Positions 1 to 7,660 are shown, counted from the first letter of the stretch. The stretch: DNA of 12,425 nucleotides from an uncultured Aliarcobacter sp. (GCA_947629065.1 CANRCH010000041.1:1-12425); one strand, 5' to 3'. Notes: generated by a model not told the origin, from the letters alone. Program-made: numbers and translations.

Positions 1-1313
1 CTTTTTAGGAAGCTTTCTAAAACTTCTCTTCTTGCACCTGGTCTTGCAGCACTTAGTGCATCAGCTGCACAAACAGCTGCACTTTCTACATTTATAGGTT
101 CTTCGTGTCCATGATGAGCATAAATTGCATTTATAACAGTTTCACACTCTCCATATCTTCTACAAATATCAGCACCCAAATCAACATGGCTTCCAGGGGC
201 TTCATGAGTTAAAGCTTTTCCAATATCATGCATAATTCCAGCCCTTCTAGCTAAAATGGCATCTCCACCCATTTGTGCAGCTATAAGTCCTGCTAAATGT
301 GCAACTTCTAAAGTATGTGCAAGTGCATTTTGTCCATAAGATGCTCTATATCTTAATCTTCCAACAAGTTTAACAAGCTCTTCATGCATAGATTTTATTC
401 CAAGTTCTAAAACAATATCTTCACCCTCTTTTAAAACATTATTATCAAACTCATTTTTAACTTTTTTATAAATCTCTTCAATTCTTGATGGCTGAATTCT
501 TCCATCTTCAAGAAGTTCTTGAATAGTTTTTGTAGCAATTGCTCTTCTATATAGATTAAAAGATGAAACAGTAATTGTGTTTGGAGTGTCATCAATAATA
601 ATATCAACTCCAAGAAGCATCTCAAGGGCTTTTATATTTCTTCCCTCTTTTCCAATAATTTTTCCTTTTGTCTCTTCATCATTTAAAGGTATATTATTTA
701 TAAGTCTTTCAGCTGCAAACTCTCCTGCATATCTTGTAACTGCTTGAGATAAAATATTATTTACCTCTTGTTTTGAGTTTTGTTCTGCTAGTTTATATTT
801 TTTTCTAAATATTGAAGCAATTGCAGCTCTTGAGTCCTCTTTTACTTTTTCAAGCATTAAATCTTTTGCCTCTTGCATAGTTAAACCACAGGCATTTTCA
901 AGAATTTTAATAGCCTCTAAAGTTTTTTGTTCATAAACTCTTTTTTGTTCTTCAATTCCCTCTTTTAAAGAGTTTAATCTAATATTTTTATCTTCTATTT
1001 CTCTTTTTTCATTTTTAATTAATCTTAATTCACTCTCAAGATGTTCATTTAACTCTTTCTCTTTTTTCTCTATTTTAAAAAGCATATTTTCATACTCTTT
1101 TCTAGCACTTTTAAACTCTCTATCACACTCAACTTTTGCTTTTAACTGTGCATCTTTTAAAGCAACTTCTGCTTCATGCTCTATAAGTTTTGCTTTCGCT
1201 TTTGCTTGTTCTATAAAAACTTCAAACTTTGCTTTATTAATCTTTTTTGAAACAAAGATACTAATTGCTGAAGATAATCCTCCAACAATAACTGCTACTA
1301 AAATATATTCCAT
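1..1313 (-). CDS. rny: Ribonuclease Y, 3'-truncated by the window edge
   Basis: Membrane-anchored endoribonuclease that starts mRNA decay. About 437 residues are visible; the family is usually a little over 500, so the C-terminal end is off the left edge. Reading the minus strand from ATG at 1313, residues 2-20 form one N-terminal membrane helix (EYILVAVIVGG...). Residues about 25-190 are a Lys/Glu-rich coiled coil. A KH RNA-binding domain follows with the GxxG loop in GKIIGKEGRN near residue 217. The HD phosphohydrolase domain has NALAHTLEVAH and the metal-binding pair in MHDIGKA (H362, D363). The start is supported by GGGA/AGGA just upstream and by the natural position of the membrane helix. 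The gene begins 4 bases after the stop of the cyclo-ligase gene, so the two are probably co-transcribed and translationally coupled. The assignment is firm; the domain order TM-coiled coil-KH-HD is specific to this family. Confidence 0.96.
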   Translation of the reverse strand, partial: MEYILVAVIVGGLSSAISIFVSKKINKAKFEVFIEQAKAKAKLIEHEAEVALKDAQLKAKVECDREFKSARKEYENMLFKIEKKEKELNEHLESELRLIKNEKREIEDKNIRLNSLKEGIEEQKRVYEQKTLEAIKILENACGLTMQEAKDLMLEKVKEDSRAAIASIFRKKYKLAEQNSKQEVNNILSQAVTRYAGEFAAERLINNIPLNDEETKGKIIGKEGRNIKALEMLLGVDIIIDDTPNTITVSSFNLYRRAIATKTIQELLEDGRIQPSRIEEIYKKVKNEFDNNVLKEGEDIVLELGIKSMHEELVKLVGRLRYRASYGQNALAHTLEVAHLAGLIAAQMGGDAILARRAGIMHDIGKALTHEAPGSHVDLGADICRRYGECETVINAIYAHHGHEEPINVESAAVCAADALSAARPGARREVLESFLK

Positions 1314-1317
1314 TTTC

Positions 1318-1854
1318 CTATCCCGTTATTATATAATCTGCTTGTATATCGTAATTATCGCTTAAAATCTTTTCACTTTTACAAAGTACCAATTGAGTAA
1401 AAACTATTTTTGGCTTATAGTTTAATCTATCAAAAAATCTATCATACATCCCTTTTCCATAGCCAATTCTTTTATTTATAGAATCAACTCCAACAATAGG
1501 AACAATAGCGATATCAATTTTGTTTGCTTTACAAAATGAGTTATTTGGCTCATAAATTCCAAACTTCTTTTTTTGTAATGGAAGTCTATATTTAACTATT
1601 TTAAAACTATCACCAAACATATATGGTACATAAATATTTTTTTGTTCTTTTCTCAACTTTAAAATTAGAGGTTTTATATCTACTTCTATTTGCATAGGTA
1701 AAAACAGTAAAATATTCTCTGCTTTATAATCTTTTATAATATTTTCTAACTTTTTAATAATCAATTTACTCTTTGAGTATTTGCTTTTATTTGAAATAAA
1801 TTTTAATCGTTTTATACAATCTTTTCTAAAATCACCTTTGTGATTTGTGTTCAT
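1318..1854 (-). CDS. 5-formyltetrahydrofolate cyclo-ligase (MTHFS/YgfA family)
   Basis: Predicted cytosolic enzyme converting 5-formyl-THF to 5,10-methenyl-THF with ATP, which returns stored or inhibitory 5-formyl folate to one-carbon metabolism. The 178-residue length is normal to slightly short for the family. The signature RIGYGKGMYDRFF (residues 129-141) corresponds to the usual G-Y-G-[KG]-G-x-Y-D-R nucleotide/folate-binding motif. FGIYEP (98-103), IVPIVGVD (117-124) and the early LPMQIEVD segment (52-59) are also typical. The N-terminus is basic (many Lys), as expected for the arm that binds ATP phosphates. ATG at 1854 has GAGG 7 bases upstream. The gene is first in the leftward unit with rny and diverges from the thioredoxin gene across 62 bases. 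Family membership is clear; activity on 5-formyl-THF is inferred from the family. Confidence 0.9.
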   Translation of the reverse strand: MNTNHKGDFRKDCIKRLKFISNKSKYSKSKLIIKKLENIIKDYKAENILLFLPMQIEVDIKPLILKLRKEQKNIYVPYMFGDSFKIVKYRLPLQKKKFGIYEPNNSFCKANKIDIAIVPIVGVDSINKRIGYGKGMYDRFFDRLNYKPKIVFTQLVLCKSEKILSDNYDIQADYIITG

Positions 1855-1867
1855 ATTTAAGCCTCAC

Positions 1868-1906
1868 TTAGGTAAAATCTCTACCTATAACAATAATTTT
1901 ACCTAA
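1868..1906. promoter_or_regulatory. Divergent promoter region with perfect 11-bp inverted repeat
   Basis: In the 62-base gap between the divergent cyclo-ligase and thioredoxin genes, TTAGGTAAAAT (1868-1878) is the exact reverse complement of ATTTTACCTAA (1896-1906), with a 17-base spacer. TATAAC at 1886-1891 could be a -10 box for the rightward transcript, and TATAGG read leftward from the same spacer could serve the leftward one. Each arm would then lie near a transcription start. The right arm runs into the AAAGGA ribosome-binding site (1905-1910) of the thioredoxin gene. It could be a dimeric operator or simply symmetric leader sequence. The repeat is seen; the promoter and operator roles are inferred. 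Confidence 0.5.
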
Positions 1907-1916
1907 AGGAATTAAA

Positions 1917-2477
1917 ATGAAGTTTAAAACTTTAGCTTTTTTATCAGTTTTTTCTATTTTATTTTTTGCTGGATGTGATTCTAAAGAAAAAAAAGATGAA
2001 AACAGACAATCAAATGCTCAACAAAAGATTGAATTAAAAAGTGAATTTATTTTAAATAGTGTTCAAAATAGTGTTTTTAATATAAAAATTGAAGATAATA
2101 AATTAAAATTTGCAGAAAAAGAGGGAAAAATAATCCTTGTAAATTTCTTTGCTACTTGGTGTCCACCTTGTAAAGCTGAAGTTCCTAGTTTAATAAAACT
2201 ACAAGATGATTTTAAAAATGACTTTGAGGTGGTTTCAATATTACTTGAAGAGTTTAAAAGCGATGAAGAGATAAATGATTTTATAAAAGAGTTTGGAATT
2301 AACTATGAAATTACAAAAGGTGGAGATAATTTTGATCTTGCAAAAGCCCTTGGTGGAATAAAATCAATCCCAACTATGTTTTTAGTAGATAAAGATGGAA
2401 AAATATTCCAAAAATATGTTGGATTAGTACCTGCAGAAATGTTAGAAATTGATATTAAAAAACTTTTAGAGAAATAG
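1917..2477 (+). CDS. TlpA/ResA-like thioredoxin-fold lipoprotein
   Basis: Predicted periplasmic thiol-disulfide oxidoreductase tethered by lipid. Residues 1-19 are a lipoprotein signal peptide ending in the lipobox FAGC, with Cys20 as the lipidated residue and Asp21 following. In E. coli, Asp at +2 retains lipoproteins in the inner membrane; whether that rule applies here is unknown. A charged, flexible stretch (21-60) leads to the thioredoxin fold, with active site FFATWCPPCKAEVPSL (WCPPC at 81-85) and the cis-proline loop SIPT (Pro152). The 186-residue length fits TlpA/ResA/CcmG-type proteins. AAAGGA lies 6 bases before the ATG. Possible roles are reducing apocytochrome c haem-binding cysteines or keeping other periplasmic thiols reduced. 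The sequence does not show the partner, although a di-haem c-type cytochrome is encoded about 4 kb away. It is first in an operon with ftsY, whose ribosome-binding site overlaps this stop codon. Confidence 0.9.
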   Translation: MKFKTLAFLSVFSILFFAGCDSKEKKDENRQSNAQQKIELKSEFILNSVQNSVFNIKIEDNKLKFAEKEGKIILVNFFATWCPPCKAEVPSLIKLQDDFKNDFEVVSILLEEFKSDEEINDFIKEFGINYEITKGGDNFDLAKALGGIKSIPTMFLVDKDGKIFQKYVGLVPAEMLEIDIKKLLEK

Positions 2478-2486
2478 GAAGATATA

Positions 2487-3566
2487 GTGTTTAGTTTTTT
2501 TAAAAAGAAGAAAAAACCTGAAGAAGAAGTTGTTGAAATTATAGAAAATCAACAAGAAATTGCCAAAGAAACTTTAGAAGATACTCAAGAGATTATTGAA
2601 AATAGTATTCAAGAAGAAGTTATTTCAAATATATCTGAAACTTCAAGCGAAAATAGTATCAAAGTTGAAGAAGCAAAAATAGTTGAAGAGAATAAAAAAG
2701 GCTTTTTTGCAAAAGCTTTAGAGAAAACTTTTTTTAATATCAAAAATATTGTTCCACAAAAAAAAGAGAAAATCTCTTTTGATGATATTGAAGAACTTTT
2801 AATTGAAGCTGATGTTGAGTATGAAATTATTGAAAAAGCTATGAATGGTCTACCTGATATGATCACAAGAAAACAGTTAAGACATAGACTTGTAATGCTT
2901 TTTGAACATGCACCTGTTGTAAATCTTGAAAATGTAAAACCATTTGTACAACTAATTATTGGTGTAAATGGTGCTGGAAAGACTACAACTATTGCAAAAC
3001 TTGCAAACAAACTAAAAAAAGAGAATAAAAGTGTAATCTTAGGTGCTGGTGATACATTTAGAGCAGCTGCAATTGAACAGCTTAGCACTTGGGCATCAAA
3101 ATTAGATATTCCAATTATAAAAACAAAACAGGGTCACGATGCAAGTGCCGTTGCATTTGATACTATTAGTTCAGCAATTTCAAGAAATATTGATAATGTA
3201 ATAATTGATACAGCAGGAAGACTTCAAACTCAAGTAAACTTAAATAATGAGCTTAAAAAGATTGTAAGAGTTTGTGATAAAGCTATGAGTAATGCACCAC
3301 ATCAAAAGCTTTTAATAATAGATGGAACTCAAGGAAATAGTGCTATTGCACAAGCAAAAGCTTTTCACGAAATTGTTGGAGTTGATGGTATAATTGTGAC
3401 AAAACTTGATGGAACAGCAAAAGGTGGAGCACTATTTTCAATATCAAATCAGCTTGAGCTTCCTATTTTTTATGTAGGAGTTGGTGAAAAGCAAGATGAT
3501 TTAATTGAGTTTAATCCTGATAATTTTGTTGATAGTTTATTAGACCAAATTTATATAGATGAATAA
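2487..3566 (+). CDS. ftsY: Signal recognition particle receptor FtsY
   Basis: SRP-family GTPase that docks ribosome-SRP complexes at the inner membrane and hands them to the Sec translocon. The start is GTG at 2487, supported by AGGAAG (2476-2481) overlapping the upstream stop. Residues 1-10 are aromatic and basic (FSFFKKKKK), suited to membrane contact. Residues 11-70 form a Glu-rich acidic A-like domain. The N domain spans about 75-150. The G domain has the P-loop GVNGAGKTT (159-167), DTFRAAA (189-195), DTAGR (241-245) and TKLDG (305-309), plus the closing GVGEKQDDL (331-339). Instead of the LDATTGQNA version familiar from E. coli it has IDGTQGNSA (278-286), probably a lineage variant. The 359-residue length is normal. 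It is the middle gene of a rightward three-gene run, 9 bases after the thioredoxin gene and 21 before the TonB-like gene. Confidence 0.97.
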   Translation: MFSFFKKKKKPEEEVVEIIENQQEIAKETLEDTQEIIENSIQEEVISNISETSSENSIKVEEAKIVEENKKGFFAKALEKTFFNIKNIVPQKKEKISFDDIEELLIEADVEYEIIEKAMNGLPDMITRKQLRHRLVMLFEHAPVVNLENVKPFVQLIIGVNGAGKTTTIAKLANKLKKENKSVILGAGDTFRAAAIEQLSTWASKLDIPIIKTKQGHDASAVAFDTISSAISRNIDNVIIDTAGRLQTQVNLNNELKKIVRVCDKAMSNAPHQKLLIIDGTQGNSAIAQAKAFHEIVGVDGIIVTKLDGTAKGGALFSISNQLELPIFYVGVGEKQDDLIEFNPDNFVDSLLDQIYIDE

Positions 3567-3576
3567 TTCTTTATAA

Positions 3577-3590
3577 AAGGAGAAGTTTTG
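3577..3590 (+). promoter_or_regulatory. Strong ribosome-binding site fixing a TTG start
   Basis: AAGGAG (3577-3582) sits 5 bases before TTG at 3588-3590. This is the best Shine-Dalgarno match in the plus-strand operon. It supports TTG as the real start of the gene after ftsY, because the membrane helix begins only about 12 codons later and no nearby in-frame ATG precedes it. Confidence 0.7.
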
Positions 3591-4289
3591 AGAAGAAAAT
3601 TAAAGAGTTTTTTTGAAGATTTTTTGACAATTGCTGTTATTATTGGTGTGATTTATGCAAGTTATACATACTTTTTTGATGATGAAGATTCTAATTTTCA
3701 TGACTCAAATAGTCAAGTTGTAGTTCAAGATGCCTTTAAATCTGAGATAAAAGAACCAAATCAAGAAGATGCTATTTTAGATAAGGTTTTTGATAAAAAT
3801 GAAGATGAAGAGTATGAAACAGCAAATATATTAGCTACTGAAAACAGTACAAACGAAACAACAAATCAAGAGCTTATGACTGAAAATATACCTACTCAAG
3901 AAATTCAGGAAATTCAAGAAGTTGTTGAAAATAGTATTGAAACTAATAGTTCATCTAAATTTAGATTAACAGAGACTTCAAAAATTGAAAAATCATCTTC
4001 TAGTGAAGAAGAGTATAAAAAAGAGAAGTTTTATTCTGATTTAAAATCTAATATTTTAAATAATTTAAACTCTTTAAATATAGAAGATATTGAAAAAAAT
4101 AGTTTTGTAAATTTTAGAGTTACTATCTTAAAAGATGGAAGATATGAACAAATTTTCTTTGATGGTGGAAACAATAAACTATTTAATCTTTCAAAAACTG
4201 CTGTTGCTAAAGTATTTCCTTTAGAGATTGAGCCTGAATTAAAATACCTTTTCCCTAGATACTATAGATTTAAAATAGAGTTTAATTAG
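3588..4289 (+). CDS. One-pass membrane protein with acidic linker and TonB/TolA-like C-terminus
   Basis: I do not recognise a named gene. The 233-residue protein starts at TTG. Residues 1-11 are basic and probably cytoplasmic; 12-30 form one membrane helix (FLTIAVIIGVIYASYTYFF). Residues 31-145 are a low-complexity acidic linker rich in Glu, Asp, Asn and Ser. The C-terminal part (about 150-233) looks folded: a short helix, then FRVTILKDGRYEQIFFDGG (176-194), LSKTAVAKVFPLE (201-213) and a closing strand YRFKIEF. That order (strand, D-G turn, strand, helix with A-V, F-P, strand) resembles the C-terminal domain of TonB/TolA proteins. The similarity is by eye and weak. The linker lacks the Pro-rich or Lys/Pro repeats of true TonB, and no exbB/exbD or tolQ/tolR gene is in the window. 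It lies 21 bases after ftsY and is probably co-transcribed. It could be a TolA-like envelope-spanning protein or an unrelated anchored protein. Confidence 0.75.
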   Translation: MRRKLKSFFEDFLTIAVIIGVIYASYTYFFDDEDSNFHDSNSQVVVQDAFKSEIKEPNQEDAILDKVFDKNEDEEYETANILATENSTNETTNQELMTENIPTQEIQEIQEVVENSIETNSSSKFRLTETSKIEKSSSSEEEYKKEKFYSDLKSNILNNLNSLNIEDIEKNSFVNFRVTILKDGRYEQIFFDGGNNKLFNLSKTAVAKVFPLEIEPELKYLFPRYYRFKIEFN

Positions 4290-4312
4290 TTTTAAACTCT
4301 ATTAATTTTTTT
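4274..4312. terminator. Hairpin terminator at convergent junction, probably bidirectional
   Basis: An 11-bp perfect stem pairs 4274-4284 with 4293-4303 around an 8-base loop. On the plus strand it is followed by seven T (4306-4312), which fits an intrinsic terminator for the tlpA-like/ftsY/TonB-like operon. Read leftward, the stem is followed by a shorter T-rich run (TTTAAAT), so it may also stop the c-di-GMP gene transcript. The stem is A/T-rich and therefore weak. Its arms lie inside the last codons of both convergent genes. Confidence 0.6.
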
Positions 4313-6768
4313 GGCTTTGAAAATAGATATCCTTGCCCCATATCAACACCTAGTTTTAATAAACTATCTTCTTGAGCCTTAGTTTCAATCCCTTCTGCTA
4401 TTGTTTTATAGTTAAAGCTTTTTGATATTGCAACAACTGATTTAATTATTCCTACATCATTTGAGTTTAAATTATCTACAAAAGATTTATCAATTTTTAT
4501 TATATCTATTGGAAGCCTTTGAAGATATTGTAAAGATGAATAACCTGTTCCAAAATCATCTATTAATATTTTAAATCCCAAATCTTTAAGTTTTTTTAGA
4601 ACTTCTACTATCTCTTCAATACTTTTTGCAATACTAGTTTCTGTTAATTCAATTCCAATATCTTTTGCTTCAACATTTGTCTCTTTTAAAATATCTTTTA
4701 TACTTTTTATAAAATCATCTTGAACTAATTGCAGCGCTGAAATATTAATTGTAATTAGTTTTACTCCTAAACTATCCTTTAGCTCTTTAAAATCTTCACA
4801 AGCTTTTCTAAATACAAAAAGTCCAAGCTCATAAATAAAGCCCATCTCTTCAGCAATTGGAATAAAAACAGCTGGATTAATATTTCCTAAGCTAGAACTT
4901 TGCCATCTTAAAAGCACTTCTACACTATAAATTTTATGTGTACTTAAACTATATTTTGGCTGATAAACTAAATAAAACTCATTTTGTTTTAAAGCATTTT
5001 TAAACTCTTGCTCTATCTCAAATCTTTTGCTTACTTTACTTGAAAGCTCTTTTGTGTAGTACTCAAATCTATTTTTACCATTTTGTTTTGCTTTATACAT
5101 AGCTGTATCTGCATACTTCATTAAATCTGTAAACTCTATAGAATCACTAGGATATATTGAAATTCCAATGCTACACCCAACATGTAAGGAGTGATTATTT
5201 ATTATAAATTTTCCATTGACTTTTTTGATTATATTTTTTGCATACAAATCTACTTCGTCAAGATTTATAAAATTCAATATTATTGAAAACTCATCACCAC
5301 CAATTCTATAAACATTTGCATTTGTTTGCATAAGCTCTTTTAATCTAAAAGCGATATCCTTTAAAAGTTTATCACCAATATCATGACCAAGTCCATCATT
5401 TATAAATTTAAAGCCATCTAAATCTATAAACAATACTGCTAGTTTTTTGTTTTCTTCAAAGCTTTTTTCTATTAATAGTTGAATATCTTTTTGCATAGCT
5501 CTCCTATTTGGAAGCATAGTTAAACTATCGTGATAAGCTAAAAACTCAACTTTTTGTTTCTCTTTAACATAATCTGTAACATCTAGTTTTATTGCCAAAT
5601 ACCCTTTTAAATCATCATCAATAATTATTGGTGAAATAGATGCTGTTTCATAATAAATATCACCTTGTTTATTTTTATTTATAAACTCTCCTATCCATTT
5701 TTCGCCTCTATTTAATATTTCATTCATATTATTATAAAACTCTTTTGGAAGTCTTCCTGATTTTAAGATACTTGGATTTTTTCCTAAAGCCTCTTTTTTT
5801 GTGTATCCAGTTGCTTTTTCAAAAGCTTCATTTACATACTCAATTTTTCTATTTTTATCTGTAAGAACTATTGAGTTATATGAGTTTTCAACTGCATATT
5901 TAAATGCAACTAGTTCATTTCTAGTTTTTAATGATTTAAGGTATATGTAGATAAACCGTGCTAATAAAATTGAAGCTGATATAAAAAATAGTAGAGATAA
6001 TTTTTGTTGCTTTAATACATTTTTACTGTTTTGTTCTTCTAGTTTTGTATCTAATAACTCTAAATTATCTTGTATTTTTAAATCAAAGATTTCATTTTTT
6101 ATATTATTCATTTTATATAGATTTAAAAGAACTGAATCTAATCTAATATTTAGATAATTTATCTCTTGTAAATTATATTTTAAAGAGATATTATTAAACT
6201 CTTTTAAATTATCTTTGATTAAATCTATATTTTCATTCTCTTCATTTATTAAAAGCCTAATCAAAAGATTTATTGTACTATCTAGCCTTAAAGCATCTTC
6301 CATACTCTCTTTTAAATAGTTCTCTTTTACTCTTTTACTTAAACTTAATATATAGCTAACACTTCCAATTGTTGAAGCATTTAAAGATTTATATCTTTCA
6401 ATACTCTCTAGTTTTGAATCTATTTTTTTATTTAAATCAATAATATATGGCTCTAAATCTCTATTAAAAGTGTTATAAAACTCATCATTTTTTAATATTT
6501 CTAGATTATTTGTCATATTTAAGCTTTTGCTAGTTAATTCATCAAAATTTGAAAAAGTTGTTTTTGAATAGATAAAATTATTGAAATCATTATCCAATAT
6601 TTTGATTTTAGCTAGAACATTAGAATATTTATTATAGGACTTTATTTTTTGATTTAATTCCATAATATTTAAAATAAATAATGATGCAACCAGAATAAAT
6701 AGTCCTAAAACTACATTGATTGGTTCAAAATATTTTAAATACTTTTTTCTATTTTGCATCAAATTCAT
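4282..6768 (-). CDS. Membrane DAHL-like/PAS/GGDEF/EAL c-di-GMP signalling protein
   Basis: 828-residue inner-membrane signalling protein for cyclic di-GMP. A membrane helix at about 16-36 and another at about 257-277 bracket a helical periplasmic sensor region. Its ERYKSLNAS (124-132) and following helices resemble the DAHL ligand-binding domain (by eye). A PAS domain spans about 285-402. The GGDEF domain (405-570) has DSLTMLPNR (414-422) and an intact GGDEF at 490-494. The RxxD inhibitory site expected at 481-484 is absent (QTNA). The EAL domain (585-825) has EVL (617-619) in place of EAL, plus ELTE (707-710), DDFGTGYSS (737-745), K758, AEGIET (791-796) and GQGYLFSKP (811-819). All key phosphodiesterase residues seem present, so it may both make and break c-di-GMP; the net direction is unknown. 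ATG at 6768 overlaps the peroxidase gene by 20 bases, so translation is likely coupled. Another ATG three codons later lacks a ribosome-binding site. Confidence 0.95.
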   Translation of the reverse strand: MNLMQNRKKYLKYFEPINVVLGLFILVASLFILNIMELNQKIKSYNKYSNVLAKIKILDNDFNNFIYSKTTFSNFDELTSKSLNMTNNLEILKNDEFYNTFNRDLEPYIIDLNKKIDSKLESIERYKSLNASTIGSVSYILSLSKRVKENYLKESMEDALRLDSTINLLIRLLINEENENIDLIKDNLKEFNNISLKYNLQEINYLNIRLDSVLLNLYKMNNIKNEIFDLKIQDNLELLDTKLEEQNSKNVLKQQKLSLLFFISASILLARFIYIYLKSLKTRNELVAFKYAVENSYNSIVLTDKNRKIEYVNEAFEKATGYTKKEALGKNPSILKSGRLPKEFYNNMNEILNRGEKWIGEFINKNKQGDIYYETASISPIIIDDDLKGYLAIKLDVTDYVKEKQKVEFLAYHDSLTMLPNRRAMQKDIQLLIEKSFEENKKLAVLFIDLDGFKFINDGLGHDIGDKLLKDIAFRLKELMQTNANVYRIGGDEFSIILNFINLDEVDLYAKNIIKKVNGKFIINNHSLHVGCSIGISIYPSDSIEFTDLMKYADTAMYKAKQNGKNRFEYYTKELSSKVSKRFEIEQEFKNALKQNEFYLVYQPKYSLSTHKIYSVEVLLRWQSSSLGNINPAVFIPIAEEMGFIYELGLFVFRKACEDFKELKDSLGVKLITINISALQLVQDDFIKSIKDILKETNVEAKDIGIELTETSIAKSIEEIVEVLKKLKDLGFKILIDDFGTGYSSLQYLQRLPIDIIKIDKSFVDNLNSNDVGIIKSVVAISKSFNYKTIAEGIETKAQEDSLLKLGVDMGQGYLFSKPKKLIEFKTN

Positions 6769-7660
6769 AAAGTGTTCCAGTTAAAGTTTTTAAAAAGCTT
6801 ACAATATTTTCTATATCTTCATCTTTTAATGTTTTTCCTAATTGATGATATGCCATAAACTTTACAGTATCTTCTAATGTATCAAATCTTCCATCATGTA
6901 AATATGGATAAGTAAGCTCAATATTTCTAAGGCTTGGTACCTTAAAATGGTATAAATCTAACTCATTTTTAGTAACTTCAAATCTTCCTTTTGAAATTAC
7001 TTCAGCCTCTTTTACAGCCCCAAATTTAGCATATAAATTTCCACCAACATTTATTCCATGATGACAAGCAATACAACCCTGCTCTTTAAATAATTTATAC
7101 CCTTTTTTTGCATTTTGTGTAATTGCATTTTCATCACCTCTTAAAAACTTATCAAAAGGTGCATTTATTGTATTTAAACTTTTTTCATACTCTGCAATTG
7201 CATCAACTAAACTATCTTTTGTGAGTCCTTGTTTGTATAGTTTTTTAAATTTATCTTTATACTCTGTATTATTTAATTTTACAAGCAATTCATCTAGAGA
7301 AATTCCCATTTCGGCTGGATCTTCAATTGGGCCTAATGCTTGTTCGTGTAAAGTTTTTGCTCGTCCATCCCAAAACTGAACAAAATTAAAGCTAGAGTTA
7401 AAAACTGTTGGAGTGTTTATTTTACCTATTTGTCCACCTATTCCAAAAGAGAATTGCTGGTTATCAACTCCACCTTTTGCTAAGTTATGACAAGAGTGGC
7501 AAGAAATAGTATTATCTTTTGATAATCTAACATCAAAAAATAGCTCTTTTCCTAAAATTACCTTCTTTTTATTTAAGTTTACTTCCAAAGGTATTGGAGT
7601 AATTGGCTCTTTTGAGAAAAGAGATAAAGATATAAAAAGAAATAATATAATTTTATGCAA
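6749..7660 (-). CDS. Di-haem cytochrome c peroxidase (CcpA/MauG family)
   Basis: Predicted periplasmic enzyme reducing hydrogen peroxide to water with electrons from small c-type cytochromes. The start is TTG at 7660 with GGAG (7667-7670) 6 bases upstream. Residues 1-16 are a short hydrophobic signal peptide. Two c-type haem sites are present: CHSCH (54-58, N-terminal peroxidatic haem) and CIACH (196-200, C-terminal electron-transfer haem). NTPTVFN (82-88), FWDGRA (96-101), the EDPAEMG loop (113-119), VPSLRNIE (241-248), PYLHDGRF (252-259) and MAYHQLG (269-275) are typical of bacterial di-haem peroxidases; M269 is the likely axial ligand of the second haem. The 303-residue length is near the family norm. 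It follows the lipoprotein hydrolase by 39 bases and overlaps the downstream c-di-GMP gene. MauG-type modification activity is possible, but no methylamine-dehydrogenase gene is nearby. Confidence 0.95.
   Translation of the reverse strand: MHKIILFLFISLSLFSKEPITPIPLEVNLNKKKVILGKELFFDVRLSKDNTISCHSCHNLAKGGVDNQQFSFGIGGQIGKINTPTVFNSSFNFVQFWDGRAKTLHEQALGPIEDPAEMGISLDELLVKLNNTEYKDKFKKLYKQGLTKDSLVDAIAEYEKSLNTINAPFDKFLRGDENAITQNAKKGYKLFKEQGCIACHHGINVGGNLYAKFGAVKEAEVISKGRFEVTKNELDLYHFKVPSLRNIELTYPYLHDGRFDTLEDTVKFMAYHQLGKTLKDEDIENIVSFLKTLTGTLYEFDAK

Noticed and set aside
431..625. Minus-strand 64-codon frame inside rny
   Set aside because: Overlaps the KH/HD portion of rny in another frame; the rny frame is continuous and carries the family motifs.
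2609..3088. Minus-strand open frame opposite ftsY
   Set aside because: Lies entirely antisense to the well-supported A/N domains and P-loop region of ftsY; Ser/Phe/Ile-rich translation with no recognisable motif.
3318..3347. FtsY with IDGTQGNSA instead of the LDATTGQNA version as a sign of lost function
   Set aside because: All GTPase motifs are intact, and this variant seems to me typical of Campylobacterota FtsY rather than an anomaly.
4887..4920. EVL in place of EAL as evidence that the phosphodiesterase domain is dead
   Set aside because: The glutamate is kept, EVL variants are known in active enzymes, and the other catalytic motifs (ELTE, DDFGTGYSS, K758, AEGIET) are intact.
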